Below are positions 6,957-15,632 of a DNA stretch of 64,000 nucleotides, piece after piece; the stretch's first letter is position 1; each line of letters begins with the position of its first letter. The notes under the pieces were generated by a model. The model was not told where the DNA came from and made no database searches. It worked only from the letters and a program-made list of their open reading frames with translations. Source of the stretch: Pseudomonadota bacterium (GTDB lineage: Bacteria > Pseudomonadota > Alphaproteobacteria > Rhizobiales > Xanthobacteraceae); contig JAEYRD010000098.1 in NCBI GenBank assembly GCA_023435725.1, positions 1 through 64,000 on the forward strand, in the 5' to 3' direction. A program made the position numbers and the translations under genes.

Positions 6957-8731
6957 TCGCTCCCGAGATAGGCGGAGACGACGTCGGGGTGACGCAGCAC
7001 GGCCATGGATTCGCCGTCCGCGATGCGGCGTCCGAAGTTGAGCACGGTGATGTGCTGGGCCGCTTCCGAAACCAGCGTCATGTCATGATCGATGATCAGG
7101 ATGGTCAGGCCCTGCGCCGCGATGCGCTTGAGCAGTTCGTGCAGCTCGAGCTTCTCGGTCGAGTTCAGGCCGGCCGCAGGCTCGTCGAGCAGGAGCAACG
7201 TCGGGTTCGAGGCGAGCGCGCGGGCAATCTCGATCAGGCGCTGATGGCCGTAGGAGAAGCTCGAGATCAGCTCGTTGGCGCGGCTGCCGAGGCCGACGAA
7301 GGTCAGCGCCTCCATCGCACGCTCGGTCAGGGCGTCATCGCCCTTCCCGACCATGGTGTTGCCGGGCCGCTCCGCGCCGATTTCGACGTTCTCCAGCGCC
7401 GTCATCGAACGGAACAGGCGGATGTTCTGGAACGTGCGGCCCAGGCCCGCAGCCGTGCGCTGATGCGGCGGCATGTGAGTGATGTCGGTGCCGTCGAGCA
7501 CGATCTTGCCCGCCGTCGCCTGGTAGAGGCCCGAGAGCACGTTGAGCGTGGTGGTCTTGCCCGAGCCGTTCGGCCCGATCAGCGCATGCACGCCGCCGCG
7601 CTTCACTGCGATGTCGACACCATCGACGGCCTTCAGACCGCCGAAATGCTTCGACAGGCCGGTGACCTCCAGCACGATGTCGCCGCCGACCGTCGCCGGC
7701 TTCAATTGCAGGGCGCTGGCTGCCGGCGGAGCCTTGGTCTTGGCACGCCAGCGCGTGAACGCGTCGGCGACAAAGCCCCAGATGCCATCGGGCATGAAGC
7801 GGATGATCAGGATCACGAACAGGCCGTAGATCGCCAGGTAGAGGCCCGGCACGCTCTTGAGGAAGCGCAGCCATTCCGGGATCAGGATGAGCAGGCCCGT
7901 GCCGATCGCCGAGCCGATCGGCGAGGCAACGCCGCCGAGCAGCGACATGGTCAGGAACACGATCGATTCCGCGAAGGAGAACTGATCGGGGCTGACATAG
8001 GCGAAGCCGCCGGCGAACAGGCCACCCGCGAGCCCGCCGAGAAGTGCACAGAGCGCGAAGGCGTAGATCTTGGTGCGGAAGACGTCGATGCCGTTGACGC
8101 CGGCCGCAAGCTCGTTGTCGCGCACCGCGCGCATGGCGCGGCCAAGCTTGGTATCGGCGAGATGCCAGACCAGATAGCCGACGATCGCCAGCATCGCGAC
8201 GCAGAAGGCGAGATAGCTCTGCGACGACTGGAACAGCTCGGGACGCTTGATGTTGGGGACGCCGTCGGGCCCGTGCGTCAGCCAGATCGCGTTGATCATC
8301 ACGAGCGTGACGATCTGCTGGAACGAGATCGTCACCATCGCGAGGTAATGCCCGCCGAGCCGCAGCGTCGACATGCCGAGAAACGCGCCGGCGAGCAGCG
8401 AGATCACGCAGCCGCCGACGAGGCACAGCCAGAAGCTGACATGCAGGTCCGTCGTCCCGATGCCGACCGCATAGGCGCCGAGACCGAAGAACGCGGCCTG
8501 CGCCAAATTGATCTGGCCGCACAGGCCGAGCACCACCGAGAGCCCGAACACGGCGATCGAGAACGTGGTGGCCTGGAGCAGGATGTTGTGAACGTATCCG
8601 TCGAAGCGCATGGTCGCGGCGAGCGCAACCAGGATCGCCGCACCGGTGAAGTACGGCAGGTGCCGGACGAGCAGCGGCTTCGAGTGGATGGCGGGCGCCG
8701 GGATCGGCATGTTGTCGCTGGGAGCGCTCAT
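6953..8731 (-). CDS. Fused ABC permease-ATPase (LivM-LivG)
   Basis: 592 residues: a LivM-type permease (about 25-325, eight to ten membrane helices, with the EAA-like loop GRAMRAVRDNELAAGVNGI) joined by a short Pro/Ala linker (about 330-350) to a LivG-type ATPase with Walker A GPNGSGKT (386-393), signature SYGHQRLIEIARAL and Walker B LLLLDEPAAGL. One polypeptide thus supplies one membrane half and one motor half of the importer. It overlaps both livH upstream and livF downstream by four bases. Fusions of this kind occur elsewhere in HAAT systems; most homologues are separate proteins. Confidence 0.92.
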   Translation of the reverse strand: MSAPSDNMPIPAPAIHSKPLLVRHLPYFTGAAILVALAATMRFDGYVHNILLQATTFSIAVFGLSVVLGLCGQINLAQAAFFGLGAYAVGIGTTDLHVSFWLCLVGGCVISLLAGAFLGMSTLRLGGHYLAMVTISFQQIVTLVMINAIWLTHGPDGVPNIKRPELFQSSQSYLAFCVAMLAIVGYLVWHLADTKLGRAMRAVRDNELAAGVNGIDVFRTKIYAFALCALLGGLAGGLFAGGFAYVSPDQFSFAESIVFLTMSLLGGVASPIGSAIGTGLLILIPEWLRFLKSVPGLYLAIYGLFVILIIRFMPDGIWGFVADAFTRWRAKTKAPPAASALQLKPATVGGDIVLEVTGLSKHFGGLKAVDGVDIAVKRGGVHALIGPNGSGKTTTLNVLSGLYQATAGKIVLDGTDITHMPPHQRTAAGLGRTFQNIRLFRSMTALENVEIGAERPGNTMVGKGDDALTERAMEALTFVGLGSRANELISSFSYGHQRLIEIARALASNPTLLLLDEPAAGLNSTEKLELHELLKRIAAQGLTILIIDHDMTLVSEAAQHITVLNFGRRIADGESMAVLRHPDVVSAYLGSE

Positions 8732-9600
8732 GCCTTCTCCGCCACGCGTTCGCCGAAGATGCCCTGCGGCCGGAAGATGAGGAAGGCGATGAGAACCAGG
8801 AACGCGAAGCCGTCCTTGTACGGGACCGAGATATAGGCCGCGCCGAACGTCTCGATCACGCCGAGCGCGAGACCGCCGATGATGGCGCCCGCGACGTCAC
8901 CGAACCCGCCGATGATCGTCGCCGCGAACGCCTTCAGCGCGATCGTCGAGCCCATCTGGATCGAGACGAACAGCACGGGCGCGACGAGGATGCCGGCAAG
9001 GCCGCCGAGCACCGCCGAATAGATGAAGGTGATCATGATCATCGTCGACACGGAAATGCCGAGCAGCGAGGCCATTTCCTTGTCCTGCGAGGTCGCCTGC
9101 AGCTTCTTGCCGAGCAGCGTCTTCTCGAAGAACCAGAAATTGAAGATCACGAGGCAGATCGTGACGCCGATGATCAGGAGATACTGGCTGTCGAGATAGA
9201 TCGGACCGAGCTGGATGCCCGGCGTTTCGAACCAGCCCTCCAGCACCTGCGGCTGCGGACCGTAGATCGCGAGCACGGAATTGGCGAGCAGGATCGAGGC
9301 GCCGATCGTTGCGATGATCACCGGCAGATAGGTGCGATGGCGGAGCGGATAGTAGACGCCGAGATTGAAGATGACGCCGAGCAGCGCCATTCCGGCCAGC
9401 GCGACCAGAAATGCCGCCCAGTAGGGCAAACCGAATTCGATTGCGACGACCATCAGATAGGCCGCGACCATGGAGAATTCGCCCTGGGCGAAATTCACCA
9501 CATTGGTGGCACGGAAGATCAGCACGAAGCCGAGCGCGACGAGCGCGTAGACGGCGCCGATACCGATGCCGGTAAACAGCAGTTGCAGGACGAGATCCAT
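8728..9600 (-). CDS. livH: ABC transporter permease, LivH type
   Basis: 290 residues, strongly hydrophobic, with about eight predicted membrane helices and LivH features (GIGAVYALVALGFVLIFRATNVVNFAQGEF at the N-terminus; GFGDVAGAIIGGLALGVIE near the C-terminus). I start at the ATG at 9600; the GTG one codon upstream is an alternative. It follows the binding-protein gene after a hairpin and overlaps the fused LivM-LivG gene by ATGA. Forms the translocation pore together with the LivM half. Confidence 0.9.
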   Translation of the reverse strand: MDLVLQLLFTGIGIGAVYALVALGFVLIFRATNVVNFAQGEFSMVAAYLMVVAIEFGLPYWAAFLVALAGMALLGVIFNLGVYYPLRHRTYLPVIIATIGASILLANSVLAIYGPQPQVLEGWFETPGIQLGPIYLDSQYLLIIGVTICLVIFNFWFFEKTLLGKKLQATSQDKEMASLLGISVSTMIMITFIYSAVLGGLAGILVAPVLFVSIQMGSTIALKAFAATIIGGFGDVAGAIIGGLALGVIETFGAAYISVPYKDGFAFLVLIAFLIFRPQGIFGERVAEKA

Positions 9601-9648
9601 CACAAGCGTTCCGTTGGAGGTCGGATGCGTTCGCCGAAAGACGTTCGA

Positions 9649-9672
9649 CCTCCCCGATCGGGATCGGGGAGG
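9649..9672 (-). promoter_or_regulatory. Intercistronic hairpin after the binding-protein gene
   Basis: CCTCCCCGAT (9649-9658) and ATCGGGGAGG (9663-9672) form a perfect 10-bp stem with loop CGGG. It lies in the 83-bp gap between the binding-protein gene and livH. No T-run follows, so it is more likely an mRNA-stabilising or attenuating hairpin that keeps the binding protein more abundant than the membrane parts. Confidence 0.6.
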
Positions 9673-9683
9673 CCTGACCGACG

Positions 9684-10829
9684 TCAGTCGTTGAACTCGA
9701 TGTGCTTGTCGAAGACGATCTTGCCCTTGTCGTTCTTCACGATGTTGTAGCCGTGGAGGCCGTCGCCGTTCTGGTCGAAGTTATATTCGCCCTCGGCACC
9801 CGCGAACTTCCTGGTCGCCAGGATGGCTTCGCGAATCTTGCCGGGATCGGTGGAGCCAGCCTTGTTGATCGCCGCGGCCAGGACGCTGACCGCATCGAAA
9901 GTCCAGGAGCTCTGATTGTCGGGCGCAACCTTGACCGCGTCGCGGTAGACCTTGCCGAACGCCTTCGAGCCCTCGCTGGAATCCTCCGCGTAGTCGGCGA
10001 CGCCATACGTGTTGTGGAGCGCGGGACCCGCGAGCTTGAGCGCGGTGATGTTGACGATCGAGGGCGAGCCGACCCAGGGAATATTGACGCCGAGCTGGCG
10101 CAGCTGGCGGGCGAAGATGCCGAGGTCGTTCTCGAAGGTGAAGTAGGAACCCAGGATGTCTGCGCCCGACTGCTTGATCGCGAGCACGACCGGCGTGAAG
10201 TCCTGGCTCTGGTTGGCATAACCCTGATCGAGCACCGGCGGAGCACCGAGCTTGGTCAGCGCCTCCGTCAGCGCCTTGCCGCCCGCGGTGCCGAACGCAT
10301 CGGTCGAGTGCAGCACGGCCCACTTCTTCTTTTCGAGCGTCTTGACGCCGTACTCGGCGATCACACGACCGGAATAGCTGTCATTGGGGCGGAAGCGGAA
10401 CAGCCAGGGATTGCCCATGTGGGTGAGGTTCGGGTCGGTGCCGCCGATCATCACGGGCTTGCCGAGCTTGATCACGTCAGGCGCCATCGCGTGCACCTGG
10501 GTCGAGCGGATCGAGCCGAGGAACCCGACGATGTCGGACTGCGCGGCGAGCTTCGAGAAGGCGAGGACGATGCCCGGGTTGGTGGTCTGATCGTCCTCGA
10601 CGATCAACTCGCCCTGCTTTCCAAGGATACCACCGGCCCTGTTGACGGCTTCGAGCGCGAGCTTGGCGCCCTTGATGGCGTAACCGCCGGATTCAGCGGC
10701 GGGACCTGTGACGGGCGCGCACATACCGATCTTGATGGTGGCGCCTTGCGCGTTCGCGCTCTTGATGAGGTATGGCGCGGCAATGCCGGCAGCAATTCCG
10801 GCAGCGAAGTCGCGTCTCGTGAGTTTCAT
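9684..10829 (-). CDS. ABC transporter substrate-binding protein (LivK/HAAT family)
   Basis: 381 residues. The N-terminus MKLTRRDFAAGIAAGIAAP with cleavage near ANA-QG is a twin-arginine-like signal, so the protein is probably exported folded to the periplasm. The mature part has the type I periplasmic-binding fold of the Leu/Ile/Val family (IKIGMCAPVTGPAAESGGYAIKG, GFLGSIRSTQVHAMAP, FRFRPNDSY). First gene of the importer operon, with a strong GGGAGGA ribosome site. Ligand is not predictable from sequence alone. Confidence 0.92.
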   Translation of the reverse strand: MKLTRRDFAAGIAAGIAAPYLIKSANAQGATIKIGMCAPVTGPAAESGGYAIKGAKLALEAVNRAGGILGKQGELIVEDDQTTNPGIVLAFSKLAAQSDIVGFLGSIRSTQVHAMAPDVIKLGKPVMIGGTDPNLTHMGNPWLFRFRPNDSYSGRVIAEYGVKTLEKKKWAVLHSTDAFGTAGGKALTEALTKLGAPPVLDQGYANQSQDFTPVVLAIKQSGADILGSYFTFENDLGIFARQLRQLGVNIPWVGSPSIVNITALKLAGPALHNTYGVADYAEDSSEGSKAFGKVYRDAVKVAPDNQSSWTFDAVSVLAAAINKAGSTDPGKIREAILATRKFAGAEGEYNFDQNGDGLHGYNIVKNDKGKIVFDKHIEFND

Positions 10830-11121
10830 ACATTCCTCCCTGGGGCCGGGCTTCCTTGTCGGCCCTTCTTTGTTTGGCTTTGTTACTGAATACAGAGCCG
10901 GATGCTACTTACGGATTCTCCCGGCTTGAGTAAATTGATATTGCGGCAGCCTCGACTAAGTGCGGAGAGTTCACGCCCCAGAGATGATCAACACCCGCGG
11001 CAACGATCTATTCTCGGCTATTTTTCCGGACTTTCGTGGATTTCGCGTTGCTCGCGCTGTCCACGCGCCATGCAGTGACGACAGTCATGCGTAACGATCA
11101 AGTCACCATGCAAATTTGCCG

Positions 11122-11640
11122 CTACGCATCGTCCGTGATCTCGTCACTGGCGTCGGCGGAAGCCAGACACAACTCCAATTGTCCAAGCATCTCCTGCAAC
11201 TCGGCGAGCTTGCGCGCGCCAAAGCGGTGCGTGATCTCGGCATAGATCGCTTCCGAGGACGGCGCGACCGAGGCCATCAGCTTCACGCCCTCCTTCGAGA
11301 TCGAGACCATGCTGCGGCGCTGGTCGGCCTTCGCGGTCTTGCGCTCGATCAGATTGCGTGCCTCGAGATCGCGCAGGATGCGCGACAGGCTCGGTCCGAG
11401 GAGGAATGCCGTGCGCGCAAGTTCCGTGACTTCCGCGGCCTCGATCGCCGCCAGTGCGCGGAGGATCCGCCATTGCTGCTCGGTCAAACCGTGCTCGCGC
11501 AGCTTCGGACGAAACTGCCGCATCACTGCCTCGCGTGCCCGCAACAGCGACATCGGCAGCGAACGCGAGAAGTCGCGCATCGGCACTTGCCGTGCGGCGG
11601 GCGCACTTTCATTCGCGGGATCAGCCGGTCTCTTCGTCAT
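11122..11640 (-). CDS. hpaR: MarR-family repressor, HpaR type
   Basis: 172 residues from the ATG at 11640 (GGAAAGGG upstream). The segment RDFSRSLPMSLLRAREAVM with FRPKLREHGLTEQQWRILRAL is the HpaR signature, followed by a winged helix-turn-helix (about 75-130) with wing residues RRSMVSISKEG. HpaR represses homoprotocatechuate degradation genes and is released by pathway aromatics. It is transcribed divergently from hpaH across a 110-bp gap that holds a perfect palindrome, fitting autoregulation and control of the operon. The C-terminus is Asp/Glu-rich. Confidence 0.88.
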   Translation of the reverse strand: MTKRPADPANESAPAARQVPMRDFSRSLPMSLLRAREAVMRQFRPKLREHGLTEQQWRILRALAAIEAAEVTELARTAFLLGPSLSRILRDLEARNLIERKTAKADQRRSMVSISKEGVKLMASVAPSSEAIYAEITHRFGARKLAELQEMLGQLELCLASADASDEITDDA

Positions 11641-11702
11641 GACGCCCTTTCCGACGGCAGAATGTTTGCAGTGCAGCAAGCCAAATTGTGTTTGACCCAT
11701 TC

Positions 11703-11718
11703 ACTTAACATGTTAAGT
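11703..11718. promoter_or_regulatory. Candidate HpaR operator (perfect 16-bp palindrome)
   Basis: ACTTAACATGTTAAGT is fully self-complementary. It is the only such site in the intergenic region between hpaR (start 11640) and hpaH (start 11751), 62 bp from the first and 33 bp from the second, where it would block both promoters. MarR-family dimers bind palindromes of this size. Confidence 0.75.
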
Positions 11719-11750
11719 ATCTCTGGGCACCACGATTTGTAAGATCACAG

Positions 11751-12557
11751 ATGGCGCTTTCCAACGACGATATCCAAGCTTGCGCACGGCGTCTGCACCA
11801 GGCGGAGAAGACCCGCACGCAGATCCGGCAGCTCTCGCAGGATTTTCCTGACATCACCATCGCCGATGCCTACGCGATTCAGAAGGCCTGGGTTGGCGTC
11901 AAGATCGCCGAGGGGCGCATCGTCAAGGGGCACAAGATCGGTCTGACCTCGAAGGCAATGCAGAGCGCACTCAATATCGACGAGCCGGATTCCGGCGTGC
12001 TGCTCGACGACATGTTCTTCGCCGACGGCGGGCTGGTCCCGACCGAGCGTTTCATCGCCACCCGCGTCGAAGCCGAGCTCGCTTTCATCATGAGCAAACG
12101 CCTCGCTGGGCCCGACTGCACGATGTTCGACGTGCTCAATGCAACCGACTTCGTCGTGCCGGCGCTGGAAATCCTGGATACCCGCATCGAACGCGTCGAT
12201 CCCAAAACCAAAGCGACTCGAAAGATCTTCGACACCATTGCCGACAATGCGGCGAATGCCGGCATCGTGCTCGGAGGACGGCCGATCCGGCCACTGGACG
12301 CAGACCTGCGCTGGATCGGCGCGCTCTGTTTCAGGAACGGCCAGCTCGAGGAAACGGGCCTCGCCGCCGGCGTACTCAATCATCCCGCCACTGCGGTGGC
12401 GTGGCTTGCCAACAAGATCGCGCCGCTCGGCCTTGCGCTGGAGCCCGGACAGGTCGTGCTCGCCGGCTCCTTCATCCGTCCGATCGAGACCCGCAAGGGC
12501 GACACAATTCAGGCCGATTATGGCGCCTACGGCTCGGTGAGCTGCTACTTCGCCTGA
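11751..12557 (+). CDS. hpaH: 2-oxo-hept-4-ene-1,7-dioate hydratase
   Basis: 268 residues, normal for HpaH. Typical motifs: QIRQLSQDFPDITIADAY, KGHKIGLTSKAMQ, PDSGVLLDDMFF, EAELAFIM, NAANAGIVLGGRP and GDTIQADYG. The enzyme adds water to 2-oxohept-4-ene-1,7-dioate, giving 4-hydroxy-2-oxoheptanedioate, late in the homoprotocatechuate meta pathway. It is the first gene of the operon, right behind the HpaR palindrome. The ribosome site is weak (GTAAGA). Related hydratases (MhpD, XylJ) are shorter-chain specific; neighbours favour HpaH. Confidence 0.9.
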   Translation: MALSNDDIQACARRLHQAEKTRTQIRQLSQDFPDITIADAYAIQKAWVGVKIAEGRIVKGHKIGLTSKAMQSALNIDEPDSGVLLDDMFFADGGLVPTERFIATRVEAELAFIMSKRLAGPDCTMFDVLNATDFVVPALEILDTRIERVDPKTKATRKIFDTIADNAANAGIVLGGRPIRPLDADLRWIGALCFRNGQLEETGLAAGVLNHPATAVAWLANKIAPLGLALEPGQVVLAGSFIRPIETRKGDTIQADYGAYGSVSCYFA

Positions 12558-12586
12558 CGAATAAGAATACAGGGAACGAAACCGCC

Positions 12587-12985
12587 ATGCCGCATTTCAC
12601 GATCGAATACTCGGCCAATCTGGACGGCCGCCTCGACATCGGCGCGGTGTGCGAGGTGGTGCGCCAGGCGGCAGTCGAGACCGGCATCTTCCCGCTCGGC
12701 GGCATCCGCGTCCGCGCTATCAGGTGCGAGCACTATGCGATCGCCGATAACAAGCGCGACTATGGTTTTCTCGACATGGTGCTGCGCATCGGCGAGGGCC
12801 GCGATCTTCCGACGCGCAAGAAAGCCGGCGAGCATGTCTTCCAGGCGCTCTCCCGACATCTCGACCCCGTCTTCGCCGCCAGCAAGTTCGCCTTGTCGTT
12901 CGACATGCAGATCAACGACAAGGACACGAGCTGGAAGCGCAACAACATCCACGACGTCCTGAAAGTGGAGGCTGCGCATGGATAA
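12587..12985 (+). CDS. hpaF: 5-carboxymethyl-2-hydroxymuconate delta-isomerase
   Basis: 132 residues, starting MPHFTIEYSANL; Pro2 is the expected N-terminal catalytic proline of this tautomerase-superfamily enzyme after Met removal. GIRVRAIRCEHYAIADNK and FALSFDMQIND are conserved family segments. It isomerises 5-carboxymethyl-2-hydroxymuconate to 5-oxopent-3-ene-1,2,5-tricarboxylate. AGGGAACG precedes the start. Its end overlaps the start of hpaE by eight bases. Confidence 0.92.
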   Translation: MPHFTIEYSANLDGRLDIGAVCEVVRQAAVETGIFPLGGIRVRAIRCEHYAIADNKRDYGFLDMVLRIGEGRDLPTRKKAGEHVFQALSRHLDPVFAASKFALSFDMQINDKDTSWKRNNIHDVLKVEAAHG

Positions 12986-14516
12986 GCCCACGCCGAAAGG
13001 CGATGTATTCCAGGCCAACCGCGACCGCGTCGCGCCGCTGTTGAAGAAGCTGCGCGCTGACGGCATCGGCCACATGATCGACGGCAAGATCGCTCCCTCG
13101 ATCTCCGGCGAGACCTTCGAGACGAAGTCGCCTGTCGACGGCGCGACGCTCGCGAGCGTCGCGCGCGGCAATGCCGAGGATATCGACGCCGCGGCGACCG
13201 CTGCCAGCCTCGCCTTCAAGTCCTGGCGCGACATGGGCCCTGCGATGCGGCGCAAGCTGCTGCATCGGGTCGCCGACGCGATCGAGGACAATGCCGAAGA
13301 CATCGCCGTGCTCGAATGCATCGACACCGGCCAGGCCTATCGCTTCATGGCCAAGGCCGCGATCCGTGCTGCCGAAAACTTCCGCTTCTTCGCCGACAAG
13401 TGCGCTGAAGCGCGCGACGGCCTCAACACGCCGAGCGATGAGCACTGGAACATCTCCACCCGCGTGCCGATCGGTCCCGTCGGCGTGATCACGCCGTGGA
13501 ACACGCCGTTCATGCTCTCGACCTGGAAGATCGCCCCTGCCCTCGCTGCCGGGTGCACCGTCGTGCACAAGCCGGCCGAGTGGTCGCCGGTGACGGCTGC
13601 CATTCTGGCGAAGCTCGTCAAGGAAGCCGGCGTTCCCGACGGTGTGCTCAATACCGTCCATGGTTTCGGCGAAGAGGCCGGCAAGGCGCTGACCGAGCAT
13701 CCCGCCATCAAGGCGATCGGCTTCGTCGGCGAGAGCGCGACGGGCTCGGCTATCATGACGCAGGGCGCACCGACCCTGAAGCGCGTGCATTTCGAGCTCG
13801 GTGGGAAGAACCCGGTGATCGTGTTCGACGATGCCGATCTCGACCGCGCACTCGATGCCGTCGTGTTCATGATCTACTCGCTCAACGGCGAGCGCTGCAC
13901 GTCGTCCAGCCGCCTGTTGATCCAGCAAAACATCGCGGAGAAATTCATCGAGAAGCTGACCGCCCGCGTGAAGGCGCTGAAGGTCGGCCATCCCCTCGAC
14001 CCCGGCACCGAGATCGGCCCGCTGATCCACGAGCGGCATCTGGCAAAGGTCTGCTCCTATTTCGACGTCGCGCGCCAGGACGGCGCGACCATCGCGGTCG
14101 GCGGCAAAGCCTATGACGGGCCGGGCGGCGGACATTATGTCGAGCCGACGCTGGTAACAGGCGCAAACGGCAAGATGCGCGTGGCACAGGAGGAGGTATT
14201 CGGCCCCTTCCTCACCGTGCTGCCCTTCCGCGACGAGGCGGACGCCATCGAGATCGCCAACGACATCCGCTATGGCCTCACCGGCTATGTCTGGACCAAC
14301 GACATGGGCCGCGCGTTGCGCGTCGCCGACGCGTTAGAGGCCGGCATGATCTGGCTGAACTCGGAAAACGTCCGCCACCTGCCGACGCCGTTCGGCGGCA
14401 TGAAGGCATCAGGCATTGGCCGCGATGGCGGCGACTATTCGTTCGACTTCTACATGGAAACCAAGCACGTCTCGCTGGCGCGGGGCACGCACAAGATTCA
14501 GAAACTGGGAATGTAG
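12978..14516 (+). CDS. hpaE: 5-carboxymethyl-2-hydroxymuconate semialdehyde dehydrogenase
   Basis: 512 residues of the NAD-dependent aldehyde dehydrogenase family, with TPWN (172-175), catalytic Glu273 in FELGGKNP and catalytic Cys307 in NGERCTSSS. Best fit is HpaE, which oxidises the ring-cleavage aldehyde to 5-carboxymethyl-2-hydroxymuconate. GGAGGCTGCGC precedes the ATG inside the end of hpaF, so the two are coupled. Followed by a family A repeat before hpaD. Confidence 0.92.
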   Translation: MDKPTPKGDVFQANRDRVAPLLKKLRADGIGHMIDGKIAPSISGETFETKSPVDGATLASVARGNAEDIDAAATAASLAFKSWRDMGPAMRRKLLHRVADAIEDNAEDIAVLECIDTGQAYRFMAKAAIRAAENFRFFADKCAEARDGLNTPSDEHWNISTRVPIGPVGVITPWNTPFMLSTWKIAPALAAGCTVVHKPAEWSPVTAAILAKLVKEAGVPDGVLNTVHGFGEEAGKALTEHPAIKAIGFVGESATGSAIMTQGAPTLKRVHFELGGKNPVIVFDDADLDRALDAVVFMIYSLNGERCTSSSRLLIQQNIAEKFIEKLTARVKALKVGHPLDPGTEIGPLIHERHLAKVCSYFDVARQDGATIAVGGKAYDGPGGGHYVEPTLVTGANGKMRVAQEEVFGPFLTVLPFRDEADAIEIANDIRYGLTGYVWTNDMGRALRVADALEAGMIWLNSENVRHLPTPFGGMKASGIGRDGGDYSFDFYMETKHVSLARGTHKIQKLGM

Positions 14517-14522
14517 GAAACG

Positions 14523-14625
14523 GTCATTCCGGGGCGGGCGAAGCACGAGGCCGGAATCCATTCAACTACCAACACTGCTGCGCGATGGATTCCGGGTTCG
14601 GCTCTTCGAGCCGCCCCGGAATGAC
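14523..14625. repeat. Dispersed palindromic repeat (family A)
   Basis: GTCATTCCGGGGCGG (14523-14537) is repeated in perfect inverse at 14611-14625, with inner arms CCGGAATCCAT and ATGGATTCCGG. It lies inside the hpa operon between hpaE and hpaD and may modulate mRNA stability there. Confidence 0.75.
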
Positions 14626-14645
14626 AAATCCGAGGGGAAACGCAA

Positions 14646-15629
14646 ATGCCGGTACCGCAACACGTCTTCGAGCCGCCCTTCAACATCATCCGCTCGAGCC
14701 ACGTCGTGCTCGACGTGACCGACCTGAAGCTCAGCCGCGAGTTCTACGAGACCACCGTCGGCCTGCATGTCGAGGACGCCGACGACAACGTCGTGTACCT
14801 GCGCGCCGCCGAGGAGCATCAGCATCACTCGCTGGTGCTGCGCAAGGCCGCAGTGCCGGCCTGCGCCCGGCTCGGCTTCAAGGTCGGCAACGACGGGGAT
14901 CTCGACAAGGCCGCATTGTTCCTCTCCGAGAACGGCCTCGCTTATGCCTTCGTCGACCAGCCGTTCCAGGGCCGCACGCTGCAATTCACCGATCCGTTCG
15001 GCTTCCAGATCGAACTCTACGCGTCGATGGCCCGGCGGCCACATCTCTTACGCCGCTTCGACCTCTACAAGGGCTGCCACCCGCAGCGGCTCGATCATTT
15101 CAATGTCTTCGCCGCCGAAGTGCAGGACACGGTCGAGTTCTATGCGCGGCTCGGCTTCCGTCTCACCGAATATGCCGAGGAGGACGGACCGAACGGGCGC
15201 ATCGCCGCGGCGTGGATGCACCGCAAGGGCAACGTCCACGACTTCGCATTCACCAACGGCAAGGGCCCTCGCCTGCACCACTTCGCCTACTGGACGCCGA
15301 CGGCGATGAACATCATCCATCTCTGCGACGTGATGGCCTCCTCCGGCTTCGTGAAGAACATCGAGCGCGGCCCCGGACGCCACGGCATCTCGAACGCATT
15401 CTTCCTCTATGTCAGGGATCCCGACGGCCACCGTCTCGAGCTCTACACCAGCGACTATTTCACCGGCGATCACGATCATGAGCCGCTGCGCTGGTCGCTG
15501 CGCGATCCGCGCCGACAGACGTTGTGGGGTGCACCGGCGCCGCGGTCCTGGTTCGAGCAGGGCTCGCCGTTCACGGGCCAGGCCGTGCGCGAGCCGAAAT
15601 TCGTGGCCGACGTGCTGGTGGCGGACTGA
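14646..15629 (+). CDS. hpaD: 3,4-dihydroxyphenylacetate 2,3-dioxygenase (extradiol)
   Basis: 327 residues with two VOC/extradiol modules (about 15-130 and 145-270). The metal ligands of type I extradiol dioxygenases appear as His151 (RLDHFNVF), His212 (LHHFAYW) and Glu265 (HRLELYTSD), with a C-terminal tail (RWSLRDPRRQTLWG) like that of homoprotocatechuate 2,3-dioxygenases. It opens the catechol ring to 5-carboxymethyl-2-hydroxymuconate semialdehyde, HpaE's substrate. AGGGGAAACGC precedes the ATG. The gene order behind hpaE supports the assignment over a generic catechol dioxygenase. Confidence 0.9.
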   Translation: MPVPQHVFEPPFNIIRSSHVVLDVTDLKLSREFYETTVGLHVEDADDNVVYLRAAEEHQHHSLVLRKAAVPACARLGFKVGNDGDLDKAALFLSENGLAYAFVDQPFQGRTLQFTDPFGFQIELYASMARRPHLLRRFDLYKGCHPQRLDHFNVFAAEVQDTVEFYARLGFRLTEYAEEDGPNGRIAAAWMHRKGNVHDFAFTNGKGPRLHHFAYWTPTAMNIIHLCDVMASSGFVKNIERGPGRHGISNAFFLYVRDPDGHRLELYTSDYFTGDHDHEPLRWSLRDPRRQTLWGAPAPRSWFEQGSPFTGQAVREPKFVADVLVAD

Positions 15630-15632
15630 GCG

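Noticed and set aside
6989..8836. Long open frame (615 codons) on the plus strand
   Set aside because: It is exactly antisense to the LivM-LivG fusion gene, has Arg/Asp/His-rich low-complexity composition and no family motif. High GC content makes such antisense frames common here.
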